NCBI RefSeq assembly: GCF_050624435.1
Contig: NC_134540.1
Location: forward strand, 105,181,739-105,245,738
Direction of reading: 5' to 3'
Length of the DNA: 64,000 nt
From: Tenrec ecaudatus
Taxonomy: Eukaryota; Chordata; Mammalia; Afrosoricida; Tenrecidae
A program made the position numbers and the translations under genes. Below are positions 27,001 to 41,200 of this stretch, piece after piece (within the stretch, counting starts at the first letter, position 1; each line of letters begins with the position of its first letter). The notes beneath the pieces were generated by a model. It was not told the origin of the DNA. It was given only the letters and a program-made list of their open reading frames with translations, and made no database searches.

Positions 27001-30000
27001 ACATCGAGGGTATGATATCATATTTGTGAGACTCAGTTTTAGACTTATTCAAGTCTAGGAGAAATTAGGAGATTAAGCACTAAATAAAAAATACTTAGGA
27101 GTTCCTAACAATACATAGGTACTTGTATTTTTTAAGTCTTGCTGTAAGTTTATAATTAGTAAAGGTATTTTGTATGTAAAAATGTACAGTTGTATTTAAA
27201 ATGTTCAGCAAATAACTAAATGGAATAGCATATTCTTTACACGCTGGGATGCCTTCTATCTATACCTACAGGACATCTACTTATCCAAGCCAGCCAAGCA
27301 CGCTGGCACAGTAAGCATCTGTTAGTAGTTACCAACACTGAGCTCAATAATTACAGTGAAACAGAGACGGTCTTCTGCATGAGGCTGGCATCACTAAACT
27401 GTACATAGTAATTGTAAATGTCGTGACATAATGGATGGCCAAACTATTTTCATTTTTAAAGAGGTAAAATGCTGCCAAAGATTCTCAAAATTTTTACATT
27501 CCTCTTGAGAAAGGTATCCATCAATGAAAACACTTCTTTCAATTTCTTTAATGCCTTACAAATAGCCTATCAAAAATAAACTTTCCATTTACACCTATAC
27601 TCAAATAGTGATTAAAAAAATCAATTTCCCAAATGCTTTTGCATGTATTGTTGACATTTAGATACCATCATCTGTCTTACACAGTGTGACACACAACAAG
27701 CTGGCTTAATTTTCCAATCTCTTATGTCTTCTCCTTTACACTAAGACTTAGTTTAGAGCACAGGTTCCCAAACTTATTTGGTCCACGGTTCTCTTTTTAG
27801 AAAAAAAAAAAAGTTTCTCAGCACCTACCCACCCCTACCCCCAGCAATGAAAAGTGTGTGTACTGTAGCCCATAATTCAGGATAAAGTGTGGGTATCTGC
27901 GTTTTCAGCCTCTTTGGATCATTCAGCAACCCCTTGGTGAGGGGTGGGGAAGGCAATGCCACCCACTTTGGGCAACACTGGTTTAGAGTGTGATTATGCA
28001 GTCTGATACACTGACAAACGATTACAAAAAACCAACTCATTAAAAGCTTATTGGTTTGATAAGGTTTATCATTAATATTTTTTAATTAGCTCAAATAGTA
28101 CAAATATAAAATCATTTCTGAGTTATACTAAAGATAAAAACAAACTCACCTGGAAACTAACAGAGTACGTATAGGCAATTTTGATCTCCCCAGAAGCCTT
28201 GTTACTTATATCCATGGGGGGTCCAGAGCAGTCTGGGTTATCTACATGGGTATGTTTGAAGCTGTGGGAAGAAAGTGGGGCAAGATGGTAATAAAATACA
28301 GTTTTGAAAAAACGGGGTAAAATAAAGGTGAACTATTTTGTATGTGTTTCACAATGCTAATGAGTCAAAGGTTAAATGATTCATGGCATGTTTAGCAGTA
28401 GAAATACTCATTTCGTGTAGTTAAAAGTATCTGCATTTCAACATAATAAAAGCGCTCTGGCGGCACAGTGGTTAGAAGCTCAGCTGTACGTGATAGGCTG
28501 GCACCTGAACCAGGGATAAAGATGTGGCTGACAGCCTTCTAAACATCGACAGCCTTGGGAAGACTATGGGGCACTAACAGAAGCTACTCTACAGCAGTGG
28601 GTTTAGTTCTGGTAAATGACAAATGTAAATTTAGAGAAATTTCTTTTTAAAAATGGAGTACAAAATTAAAAACAAACATTTGAAAATACTTTATTTGAAC
28701 AGCATGATTAAAAATTACTGAATAACTTTAACTGTCACCTTAGTATGACATCCATCTTGCGCCCCTCACCCCCCACCCCAAATCCACCAGTACTGTGACC
28801 AAATGGCTAACGAATTCAGGAAATGCAAAGTCACAGGGGGGAAACCTGACTCTAAAAGGGATTTCTCAAATAAAGCCTATGTACTTTCATAGCAAAAAAT
28901 AATTAAGAACCTGATGAGACAGTCTTTCAATAGCTAATCCCTACGGGCACCTAACACCACGTGAAGGTTTTAGAAATTCTAAGGGTGCTGCGAGGCCGTT
29001 CTACACTCTGTGCTAGAGTTGCACTGTAAAGTAGAACACTTCCCTAGCACGCCCATCCTCCCTTCCACACCTATGATTGGAAAACAAAATAAAAAGCTAC
29101 ACTGACTGACCCCTTATCATGACAGAAAAATAATTATTTTTATGATTTATTTGGATAGCCTCTAACTCAGTAACAATTCAAGTTAAAGAGAAATGAACTT
29201 GAAATTCATGAAAGAGTTTAACTGAAACCCATGGTATGTGACAAATTCTGTTGAAGAGTTCACTGGACCCACATCACTTATATTATTTGCCTGATTTATA
29301 TTTATTGACATTCTGTCAGTTTATAGTTACCTTTTTGGTTCAAGTTTGGCAGCCACTAGCCTTGCTCCCATGGATCCAGTTTCAACAACATGATAGTATA
29401 TTTTGATATCAACATGGTTGAAGATGTAAAATGTATCTCTTTCATGAAACTCTGACTGTAGAACAGAACTTAAGTTAAATATTGAAAATGGCTACACAAT
29501 AGTCAAAACATAAAGCTTTAAACTGGGCCATTACAAATATGACATTTAAAGTTGAAAAGAATTTTAATCCTTCTCCATAAAAATGCCTAAAAAATCTTTA
29601 TAAGCCAAAAATTATAAAGACAAATTATGCATTATAATATTCTAATTCTTATGTGAATCTTAAGACTAGCTAAAAAGAACAACAGTATTTTCTAGCTCTT
29701 TGCTTGTGATAAAACTAAAAATAATTTTTAAATCATTTTTTGGGGACTTACAGCTCTTATAACATTCCATACATCAATTGTATTGAGCACATTTGTACAT
29801 GTGTTGCCAGCATCTTTTCCAAAACATTTTCTACTTGATACTTTGGTATAAGCTCCTCTAAAAAAATTTTTTTTTAGAATCTACATGCTAGAACACATTA
29901 AGTTTAATACTTTTAAACACTTTCCTTACATTTAATCAATAACCTAATTTATTCAAGCATCTCTAATCAACTCTCATGAAAGCACTAATCACTAAAACCA

Positions 30001-32197
30001 GTTTTATGCCCAAACTCTACTATATCATAGCACAGTCACTGAGATTAAATCAATCTCATCTAATTATATATATTTACTTTATATATTCCCAAATATTTTT
30101 AGCTTCCTTTATTAATCTTATTTTATTAGTATTTTTAAATATAATAGAATGACATAGGGCTTTTAAAATGGTATATGTAAGTATTATTAACTAAGATTTC
30201 AGGGGTGTAAAGCCAATTGGTAATACAAATTTCAATGATTTAATATCCTTATAATGAGGTCTTTTTGATATCCTACTACCTATATTTTTTAATATAAGGT
30301 TAACTTTTAATAGGGTCAGACTGTTCTCATCATAGTACTCAGTATACAACATACTCTCAGCAAACGTGTTCACAATCTACATGGATCTTTGCTAAGAGGT
30401 TGTGTTGTAATTACAAAGTTTTATGTCAACTTGAAGATATATAAAAGTGTAGGGGTGGTACCCAAGATGTCAATGGTACCTCCTGGTAGGCATGGCCTTC
30501 TCACGAGGAGAATGAGGGAACTAGTCCCCACTCTCTGCCTTGGCTTTCCTGTTTGCTGGCCACCTAGAGGGCTGCTGGAGCCCTGCCATGTTTCCACCCA
30601 GCTCGGATCCACAGGACTCTGGACAAGCTGACTTGTGATCTTCCTGCATTCTGCATCACTGCATGTGGCTGTGTGAGTTATGGCCTAATTTCAGACTTAC
30701 AGACTTGAGTTGGACTGGGCTGGGACGTTTTCTTGATATATAATTACTTCTTGAAATAAAGTTCTTTTACACCTTAATGTGTGTCACTAGATTTGCTTCT
30801 CTAGTCAATTCGGCTAACACAAGTTGCAAATTGAATCTGGATTACTTTGGTTATAGAGTTTAATTTATACATTATTAATTTAGCTTCAAGGAACATCAGC
30901 AGTCCAGTGGTTAAGGCATTTGGCGCAATCAGCTGCTCTGAGAAGAATGATGAGGCAGTCTGCGACCGTGCAGGCGTACAGGCGCTGAAACCCTCCAGGG
31001 TGGTTCTACTCTGTCCTGTAACATCGCTATGAATCAGAAGTGACTCGATGACAGTGAAGTCTGGCTCTGAAGCAGGCTTAAATTTAAAATAGAAGTAACT
31101 TCAGAATATCTAAACAATATACAGTTTTTGTGTAATACAGAACTTGATCAACAAGGCGTATTTTAAAGTAGCACAGTTTCTTATGAACGTACCTTAATAA
31201 CACAGGCATCTTTTGCATGGCCTTTATCTGTAACGTAACAGCCAATAGGAAATCCAGGATTACAGTACCTTTGGCCATCTTCAACATCGTAACACCATGT
31301 TACAGGCATATTATCCACAATCCTAAGCAGAGATAAAATTTAATTTCAAAGAGACATCACCAAGCATGGCTAAAAATGACCACCCACATCAGTTTTATCA
31401 CTTAATGAAATTTAAATTTCTATAAATACCTTCCAATTTCAAAATTCACAACCAAATGATTTTAATAAACACTGTATGGTAAAATAAAGCATTGTCATTT
31501 TGCCAATATGATTCAGTGTTATGAGGGAAAAGCTTTCTTTACAACAATGTAAAATACAAAGGAAAGAAAAGTTTAGTAAATGTACTATTAGTAATTTAAG
31601 AATATAATTCTCGGAGGATGTACACTGGTGCAGATAGGAGCTGGAGGCACAGGGAATCCAGGGCGGATGATCCCCTCAGGACCAGGGGTGTGAGTGCCGA
31701 CACTGGGAGGGTAGAGGGAGAAGGGTTTGGAATGAGGGAACCGATTACAAGGATCAACATGTGACCTCCTTCCTGGGGGACAGAAAACAGAAAAGGGGGT
31801 GAAGGGAGATATCGGACAGGGCAAGATATGACAAAATAATAACTTTAATTATCAATGGCTCATGAGGGAGAGGGGAGCGGGGAGGGAGGGGGAAAAAAAA
31901 GAGGACCTGATGCAAAGGGTGTTAAGTGGAGAGCAAATGCTCTGAAAATGATGAGGGCAAAGAATGTACAGATGTGCTTTACACAACTGATGTATTTATG
32001 GATTGTGATAACTGTTGTATGAGCCCCTAATAAAATGTTTAAAAAAAACCAACTAAGTTATTTCACTTCACCACAAACTCAATAACCCATTGATGTATGC
32101 CCTGGAGCTATCTTACTTTTCTACAGGGCAATGATATAATCTTACTCTTTGTAGGACACGGCCAATTAATTTCTTAAGCCAATAAAGTATGATTAGA

Positions 32198-32279
<82 letters not shown>

Positions 32280-35200
32280 TTCTGTGGACTTTTAAATATA
32301 ATTTAGCTTTAGCAGACCACTCAAAGCTATAAAGAACTGCAAAGCAACATATCCACTTCTAGGGAACGCTTCTTAGACTAGTATAGAGTAAATGTCTTCT
32401 ATTACATTTATATTTAATTAAAAAGTGTAACTGTAAGTATGGGAAAACACCCAACTTAATAGCCAGGTGGAATTAATGGTATTTTCTGTTAAGAGTGTGT
32501 CAATTCATGTTATTTCTAAAGGAAATGCCTCTTTTAAAGTCTGAGAATCAAATCTTTCAAGTTTTAGAGTGAATTGGAGAACTTTGTTTAAAAAAAAAGG
32601 GGGTAAGAATAAAGAGTACAGTTCCTTAACATTGTCTAATAGCACTAAAGTCCGAGCATGTGGTCCCCTACACCCAGAGTAACTGCAGGACACAAAGAAA
32701 AAATTACTAAAAATATATTAGCTGTATTACAGTCATAAGACAACACTCCAGGGCATGTTTTATTTGTTAATTAATGTATGCCTTAGGAAGTAAAATTATG
32801 ATTCTATATTCACACAAGGTGTACATTAATGACCTAACAAAGCATGTCTCATCACATTTAAGTGCTACTTAATAGTACCCAAGGTACTGGACTTTAAAAT
32901 AACCTATGATATTAAGCTGCTTCTTCTTATAACCAGCATGCTTGTAGTCCCGATGAAAGGACTATAAACTTTAGGAGAATAAAAACAATGCTATATAAAA
33001 TAATTAATTCATGCTTTCTGGAAATCTAAGAATTAGTTAATTGCTTTAATTTTTAAAAAGAGAATGAAGTTTAATCAACGGATACAAACTAGCAATATGT
33101 TAATTGTAATATCTTTATGCTATCATCTCAGAGAAAGTACTACGTACAAATTATAGAGCTAGTTACAAAACGATGAATCAAGGGAACAACTAAGATATTG
33201 TACAAGCAAACATCTTAAATTGATATGAAGCCTTTAACACAGTATCTTTCTCCTGATAATAAAACCAGTTGACAGACATCACGCTGATTGTAACTCATGG
33301 TGACCACATGTGTGTCAGTGTAACACTCTACTGCACAGGGTGTTCAGTGCTGACTATCAACAAGTCAATTGCCAGGCCTTTCTTGGGAGGTGCCTCTGGA
33401 ATCTCAAAGTGAATGAGGATCTGTAGTCCTTCAGTTAGAGAGTTAGCTGTTTGGAATGTAAATGAATCAAATTTCTTGTTTCTGACCAGAATGAACTAAA
33501 TCATGTGGCTGTGGGGAACAGAAGGATTTCTCCCAAGCTGTCTCCCCCAAATATATGCCAAACTTAGCTGCTTTCAAATGACTATACACTTGGAGGTCAT
33601 CAGAAGTAGATCAGGGGATATTCTCCCTAAGAGCTGTCAGCCATCTAGAGCAAGCAGTCACTACTGTTTATCCCACAAGTAGGGCCCACTCCCTTCTGAT
33701 AAGAATAGCAGTTGTCTGTTTCCGTGTAGGAGACCCCAGAGAGGTCCAACCCATCCAAGGGTGGCCAAGGTTAGACCACCATCATGAAACTAGGGTCCGC
33801 CCTTCTTGTCACATTCATACCCCTAGTTCCTCCTCTTCCTATCACGTGTACAGTCCTAGCTCATCCCCTTCCTGTTACGCCTATGCCCATTGTAGATCCC
33901 CTTCCTCTAATATGCCTACCTATGGTACTGCCCCTTCCTGTGATCACGCCCCGCTAACTAGATATAAACCTTGGTTAGCAATTAACAGGGTGCTCCAGCA
34001 TCCTGCTGGGTTCCTGCCCCACCTCGCCTCGGCCCATGCTGTGCACAGACCTGGCTGTTAAGATCATGGCCATCCAGGAGGTGAGCATGCTACTATGAAA
34101 TATGTCTGACTTCCTTATTTGACTCTGTTATCTCTCTCATTCTCTATGACTTTATTATAATCTTTATATATATCTTAACCATACAATTGTCCTTACTGAA
34201 CCCGTGATTAGCTGTTGGGGGCTAGCCATTCCCAAACAGTCCCCCTCCCCCATATTCAGGCATTATTAAAAAGTGGTACTTAAAATGTAAGGCTGAGCAG
34301 CTTACGGGGAAAGACATGGCTCATCTGAAAGTATGAGAAAGAATGAGGTAGACACAGAGCAGAAAAGGGTGAGGAAGACCCAAAGCTAAGGACATGCTTC
34401 ATGGGCACTGATGCCTGAGAGATTCTGCTAAACGCAGAGGGAAGTTGGAGAATAATGTGTGCATTTGTCAGTTGAACTTTTTAAAGGTATATATTCTTTT
34501 ATATCCTTGTGGATATACAGATAAACTGGAAGTATATATAAGAAATAAAAGGGTGCTTGGGAATAAGATTAAAGAAATTCCTTAAAGTAGAACCATTACT
34601 TTTTACCCAATACTTTCTGGTACTGTTTATTTCAACAAGCATATATAGTTTTATAACTTAGGAAACAATTATGCTTTCTCTGAAATGTCTTAATGCAAAA
34701 AATAAAATGTTACATATTTAGTAAAATTCTGTAACAGATCACTTTTAAAGATGCTTCCAATTTCCATTAGTCACTTTAGCTACCTATGGTTAAAATCGAG
34801 TTACATAGTAAAAACTTTCTGAAATTAGGGACACACATATACTTTCTTTTCACTCGACTATCTTATTATTTCATATTTATGATTGTAAAAAAAAATCTAA
34901 AACCCAACTATTTTGCAAATCACCAACCTGCATATGACAATAATGGACACTGAGGGGCAAGGCAAGAGTCCATGCTAGCTGTGATGCTCAAGGTTATATG
35001 CCAACTAGGCTAGGCGATGATTCACAGAGTTTGGTTTACATAAAGATGCAAATTGGCAGTTACGTAATGATACAGCTAACTTCCATTGTGTGATCTTATG
35101 AAGTCATCCTCTAATTTTGTATAATACCAATTTCACATGGAACTTTAAACCTAATCATATCAATAAACGTGTAGGTGGTGTACTTCCTTATGGGTCAAAT

Positions 35201-38200
35201 ACATTTATCGAGAATCAACACTTGTAAATGTGTAAAGAACTATTTAAGAACTAACGCATTGTAGGAGAATCAAATAATCATAAAGAGCCTAGGCTCACTG
35301 GATGGACAGACTGATGAAATCCTAAAGACTATGTGCCTAAATCACTCTTCAGGCCTAGAATGAGCTCACCCCATATTAGAATAATCAACAATTTAAGATC
35401 AAAATGGTAACAAGAATTTACCCAAGAACAAATTTCTGAGGGTTAGGAAATGAGGGGGAATGGGAACACAGGGAAGGAGTAGGCTAAGTGACAGATCATT
35501 GAGGTTTGCAATGGATGAGTTGAAACAAAATGTGTGGTGCATCAACTGATGAATGTAAAACTGATATGTCTACTACACACTGTGCAGTAAATTTTACTAT
35601 CAAATGATTTCATACTCTGGGAACCAAATTAAATGATCTATTCTTCTGTTTCATTCTGTTGTCATAGGATTGCTATGGATCGGAAACCAACACGATGGCA
35701 GCTAACCATAACAACATTCTTCTCTTGGTATAATCAAATCACATTTACTAAGCATCTTGGTATAAAAATAGAACCTATGCTCATTGTATCAGAAATTAAC
35801 TTAAATATTTCTACGTATTTTTCTCTGAGGAAGCTACAGAATAAGAAAACATAAGTTCTAGTATCTTTAGAAGCAAGACTCCAAATAGCATCCTGTAATC
35901 AAAAAGGTACAAAGGCTAGCTAAATTTGCCACACTTAATCTTTCATTCAGTCAACATAGGGACATTTGGAGTAAATGGAGGGAGATGGGCTAATATGAGG
36001 AGGCAATATAGAACTGAGCCTTAGATTTTAATTTGAAGGTTGTGGCATCGTAGCTCCGCATTGGGCTGCTAACCTCAAAGTCATCAGTTCAAAACCACCA
36101 GCAACTTCATGGGAGCTTCCCGGGCTTTCTAACTCCCTGAAGAGTTATAGTCACTGAAACCAATGGGGGCATTTCTACCCTGTCCTATAGAGCAGCTATG
36201 AATCAGAATCAATTCTATGGCAGTGAGTGAGAGTGAATGAGTGAAAGAATAATTTGAAGAAAAAAAAACCATCAAGGGACCTGTCTAATACTTATGAATA
36301 AGCAATTAAATCCATGCATTTGAATTATGGTGCTGGCAAAAAATATTGAAAATACCACGGACTACCAAAAGAACAAACACATTTATCTTGGAAGAAGTAC
36401 AGTCAGAATGTTCCTTACGACATCATCTCACGTCCTTTTGGGATCATTTTACCAAGAAAGACCAGTCAGTCCTGAAAAGGACATAAAGCTTGGTAACGCA
36501 GAATGACAGAGGAACAAAGAGATGACTCTCAAGGAGGTGAACTGGCACAGTGGCTGGGGCTCAAACATAATGACAATTGTGAAGAAGGTGCAGGGTCAGG
36601 CAGTGTTTCATTATGTTGTATACAGAGTTGCTACGAGTTGAAAAGACTAGACAGCACCTAATAACATCTTAAGTTACGCTGTGCTAACATAAGAAAGATT
36701 CCTAACACTAACTTAGGAAAAAGCTCTTGGTCAGTAAGAAACAAAGAAATGGAAAGACAGGGCATTTTAGAGCTTCCTGCTTACAGGAAGAACAGAATAG
36801 AGAGCTGACAAAAGTCTAATAGACTATATAGATGAACCTTGAAAATACCATGCTAAGTGAAATAAGTTAGGCACCAAAAGGCAGGTATGTAATTCCACTT
36901 AAATGACTACCTAGAAGAGGCAAATTCAGAGAACAAAAGTTTAGAGGCACCTAAGGGCTGGTAGAGGAAGAAGGTGCATTCTGTCTTAATGGGTACAAAG
37001 TTTCTAATCTGGGGCAACAAAAATTTTAGGAAACAATGGTAATAACTGCACAACATTTTGGAAATAATTAATGCCACAGAAAATTATGTTAAAAATGATG
37101 GTAGTTGGAGGCAAAGGGCATTTGTAGAGGTCTAAATACAGGCATGTACATATGTAAATATATTTATATATGATGATGGGTAAGTAGATCTATGTGCATA
37201 TATTTATAGGTTTAGGATTAAGGTAGCAGATGGACATTGGGCCTCTACTCATGTACTCCCTCAATGCAAGAACACTTTGCTCTCTTAAACTGGCATTCCA
37301 TGATGCTCACCTTCCCAACAGGATCGCTGAAGACAGAACAGGTGCATAAGCAAATGTGGTGAAGAAAGCTGATAGTGCCCGGTGATAAAAAGAGACAGTG
37401 TCTGGGGTCTTAAAGGCTTGAAGATAAACAAGTGGCCATCTAGCTAAGAAGCAACAAAGCCCCCATGGAAGAAGCACACCAGGTATCGATAGGATGAGTA
37501 TCAGGCAGGCATCAAAGAACAAAAATCATTGTGAATGAGGGGGAGTGCGGAGTGGGGACCCAAAACCCGTCTGTAGGCAACTGGACATCCCCTTACAGAA
37601 GGGTTGCAGGGAGGAGACAAGCCAGTCAGGGTGCAGTGTAGCAATGATGAAAAATACAACTCTCCTCTAGTTCTTTACTGCTTCCTCCTCCCCATGAACC
37701 CTTGATAATTTATAAATTATTATTTTTTCCTATCATATACACTGTCCAATGTAAAAATCTGTATTCTTATAGTCTTCTTCACTGCCTATGCATATAAAAG
37801 AGTATTTCTTTAGAAGACTGATAAAAGTCCTCTTTCCAAAGCATAAATCTTCCAGTTAACTACACACAAATAAAATTGTTACACTTCTACATGGCAACAA
37901 AGAACCAGTCATTAAACAAAGACAAGCACAGTTAAAGATGATACTTAAAACGCAGTTATTAACTTTCATAAACAGTCCGTTGGCAGGAAAAATTCACGTT
38001 TTAAATGAATAAAAATCAGTTAATCTGCTGTTTTATATACCCAGTGAAATGAGGTTAATATTGAAAGGAAAACGCCAAAAAAAACCACAAAAATCTCCAC
38101 ATCTTACCAGTGATGTTGATAATTCAGCAACATGCTTTTTTTCAAGAATTCTAGCTTTTGTTTGTCTTCAGCTTTCTCTGTATGGTATGTTTTCGTACAA

Positions 38201-41200
38201 ACGAGCTTACAGGTCTCCTCCTTATTAAATGTAAACTGTATTAAAATGAAGTGAAAAGTAAATTAGGGGGAAAATTCATTTATAGCTAATACCATTGTGT
38301 GTAGAATTATTTGATTTCATCAAATTACTTAAGTACAATTACATTAATCTTAAATAATATTGTAAAATTCTTCATAACTCAATCAGATTAAAATTCCAAC
38401 CACATCAGTTTCTCTCAAAAAAAAGTTTGCAAGATGTCAATATACACCCCTCTGAAATGTAAATAAATCCTAGAGGGAAACAAACAAGCCACAAGTAGAA
38501 CGCAATAGTAATTACTCTTGGCAATGACCTATGATAACATTTTAGAGATTCTGGAATAGATTGCTATGCAGTAAGCCATAAAATTTTTATATTCATTCAC
38601 TGAATAGTTATTAAATGTTCCCAAAGTTCCAGGTAATAGAGATTATGCACCAATCAACATAGGCTGGTTATACAACAAATTTGGATGTGTTAAAGCCAGG
38701 ACAAACAAGACTCTTTTTATACACATTTGAGAAGACTACCATCTTTCAGGCTCTGAAAAGGAATGGTGAAACACAATTAAAACTAAAAAAAAAAATGGAT
38801 TAAAAAAAACAACTAATGATTATTTCAATATGCTTTTAATTTTGGAGTTCAGGATCTAGTTCATTTTCATGGAAGTGAAGACAGTAATAATATATCACGT
38901 GATGTGAATTTATGGTCATTATGCCTTAATTTAAATATATTTTCTTGTTTTCAGAGAGTTACAGTTTACTAAACTAACTTTATAGTTTATGCCTATATAT
39001 CCTTTTAATATATTCAAAAGCAACATCTTGCATCTTTCACTTCCATTTTTCTATATGGTACATTTAATATTAACATACCTAATCCATTTTTTGTGCATCA
39101 GTTGAAAACCGAGTATTTCAAGCCCAGTCCACTGCTGCCCCCTGTCAGCCAACAATTTAGTTCTGGCTACACTGGTGCTACTGTGAATATAGCAAGATTA
39201 GGCTAATTTTTTTGCAGTGCAAGAAAACATGAAAAAGACTACATGCAATATAGAAACCAGCGGCACAGACAGCTGTCCTTCCTCCTAAATAATTCACTTC
39301 AGAGGACAGCCCTCAAGCTACAGCTTAGGGAGAGGGATATGTTTGATCAGAGCACATGGGAGCAAATGAAGGGAGAGGAAGAGAGAGTGGAAGACATCGT
39401 GGCCCAAGCCTTGAGGATGATTTCCCTGCTCAGAGCAGCCAAAGCACAGAGAGGACCAGAGGGCCGGACTATGAGACACAACATCCTTCACTGACCCATA
39501 ACCCTACAGGGGACAATACTGGAGGTAGTGTGGGAATTGTGCCCAATCTGACCCCATCACACTGAGGCAAAACACTAAGGGTGTGCAACAGAACAGCACG
39601 GGGAGCAGAGCAAGGAAATCCTGAGGGAATACCCAAAATAGACGTTGGGGGCCGGGGCTTGGCACCCCATCAGATTTAACCAGAAAACACTCCTGAAGGT
39701 CAACAAAGAGACCTTGAACTATTTATAGGCTTTTCTTTTTTTTGGCATTGGTTTGTTGTTGTTTTGTCTTTTGTTTTGTTGCTTTGTTTTACTCTTGTTT
39801 TGTTTTTGTGCAAATTATTATCTCTGCAGGTCTATCTAGATAAGATAGGCGGGATACACAATCTGGAGGAGAAAACAATGGGACTGAAGGTTCGGGGGAA
39901 CATGGAAGAAGGGGAGGTAGGGGAAAGGAAGTGGTGTTAACAAAACTAGGGACAAGGGAACAACAAGTGATCCAAAACCAGTGGTGAGGAGGGTGTAGGC
40001 GGCCTGGTAGGGCTTGAACAAGGGTTAGGTAGCTGAGAGGAATTACTGAAACCCAAGTGAAGCTGAACATAATAGTAGGACAAGAGGAAGGTAAAAGAAA
40101 TAGAGGAAAGAACTAGGAGGCAAATGGGCATTTACAGAGGTCTAAATACAGGTATGTATATATGTAAATATATTTATATATGAGGATGAGGAAATAGATC
40201 TATGTGTATATATTTATAGGTATAGGATTAAGGTAGGAGATGGACATGGAGTGTCTACTCAAGTAGTCCCTCAATGCAAGAACACAGTATTGTATTAAAC
40301 TAGCATTCCATGATGCTCACTTTCCCTACACGATCACTGAAGACAAAGCAGGTGCATAAGCAAATGTGGTGAAGACAGCTGATTGTGCCCGGCTATCAAA
40401 AGATATAGCATCTGGGGTCTTAAAGGCTTGAAGACAAACACATGGCCATCTAGCCGAAAAGCAACAAAGCCCACATGGAAGAAGCACACCAGCCTGTGTG
40501 ATCAAGAGGTGTTGATAGAATCAGGCATCAAGCATCAAAGAACAAAAAAATCATTGAGTGAGGGGAGTGCAGAGTGGGAGCCCAAAGGCCATCTGTAGGC
40601 AACTGAACACCCCCTTCTTTAAGGGTTGTGGGAAGGGGATGAGCCAGTCAGCGTGCAGTATAGCACCAATGAAACATACAAGTTTGCTCTAGTTCTTTAC
40701 TGCTTCCTCACCCCCACTATCACAATCCCAATTCTACCTTACAAATCCAGCTAGACCAGAGGCGGTACACTGGTACAGATAGTAACTGAAAACACAGGGA
40801 ATCCAGAACAGATGATCCCTTCAAGACCAGTAGTGCGAGTGGCGATACCGGGAGGTTGGAGGAAAGGTGGGGTAGAAAGGGGAAACGGATAACAAGGATC
40901 TACATGTATATGACCTCCTCCCGGGGGACAGACAACAGAAAAGTAGGTGAGGGGAGACATTGGACAGTGTAAGACATGACAGAATAATAATAGTTTATAA
41001 ATTATCAAGTGTTCCAGCCTGGCACATTAGGCCGTGAGGATGATGTTCCTGAGTAGAGCAGCCAGTCCACAGAGAGAACAACATTGCTGGCCCCACTATG
41101 AGACATGATGCTCCTCAGTGACCAATGGCGCTACAGGGGACTGCACCGGAGACACAGTGTGTGAACTGCACCTGACCTCATCCCACCACACCGAGGCACA

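Larger units (their letters stand above)
26875..28149 (-). other. TM9SF2: TM9SF2 intron 7
   Basis: 1275 bp. It holds a hAT MITE at 27759-27980. Otherwise AT-rich and unique. Confidence 0.88.
29456..31192 (-). other. TM9SF2: TM9SF2 intron 5
   Basis: 1737 bp. It holds a retroelement end (29733-29870, minus), an LTR-like element (30398-30823) and a SINE (30888-31060). 29880-30390 is AT-rich and unique. Confidence 0.88.
31323..38107 (-). other. TM9SF2: TM9SF2 intron 4
   Basis: 6785 bp. Elements: a retroelement end (31612-32048), a TC/TA microsatellite (32201-32278), a SINE (33265-33440), a solo LTR (33510-34238), a SINE tail (35640-35712), a SINE (36035-36232), an RTE end (36330-36665), L1M (36824-37103) and a rearranged retroelement copy (37104-37765). 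32280-33260 and 34260-35630 hold nothing I can name. Confidence 0.88.

Noticed and set aside
29733..29870. Apparent exon bounded by 'cttacag' between TM9SF2 exons 6 and 5
   Set aside because: The sequence matches the retroelement tail; exon 5 to exon 6 of TM9SF2 joins correctly without it.
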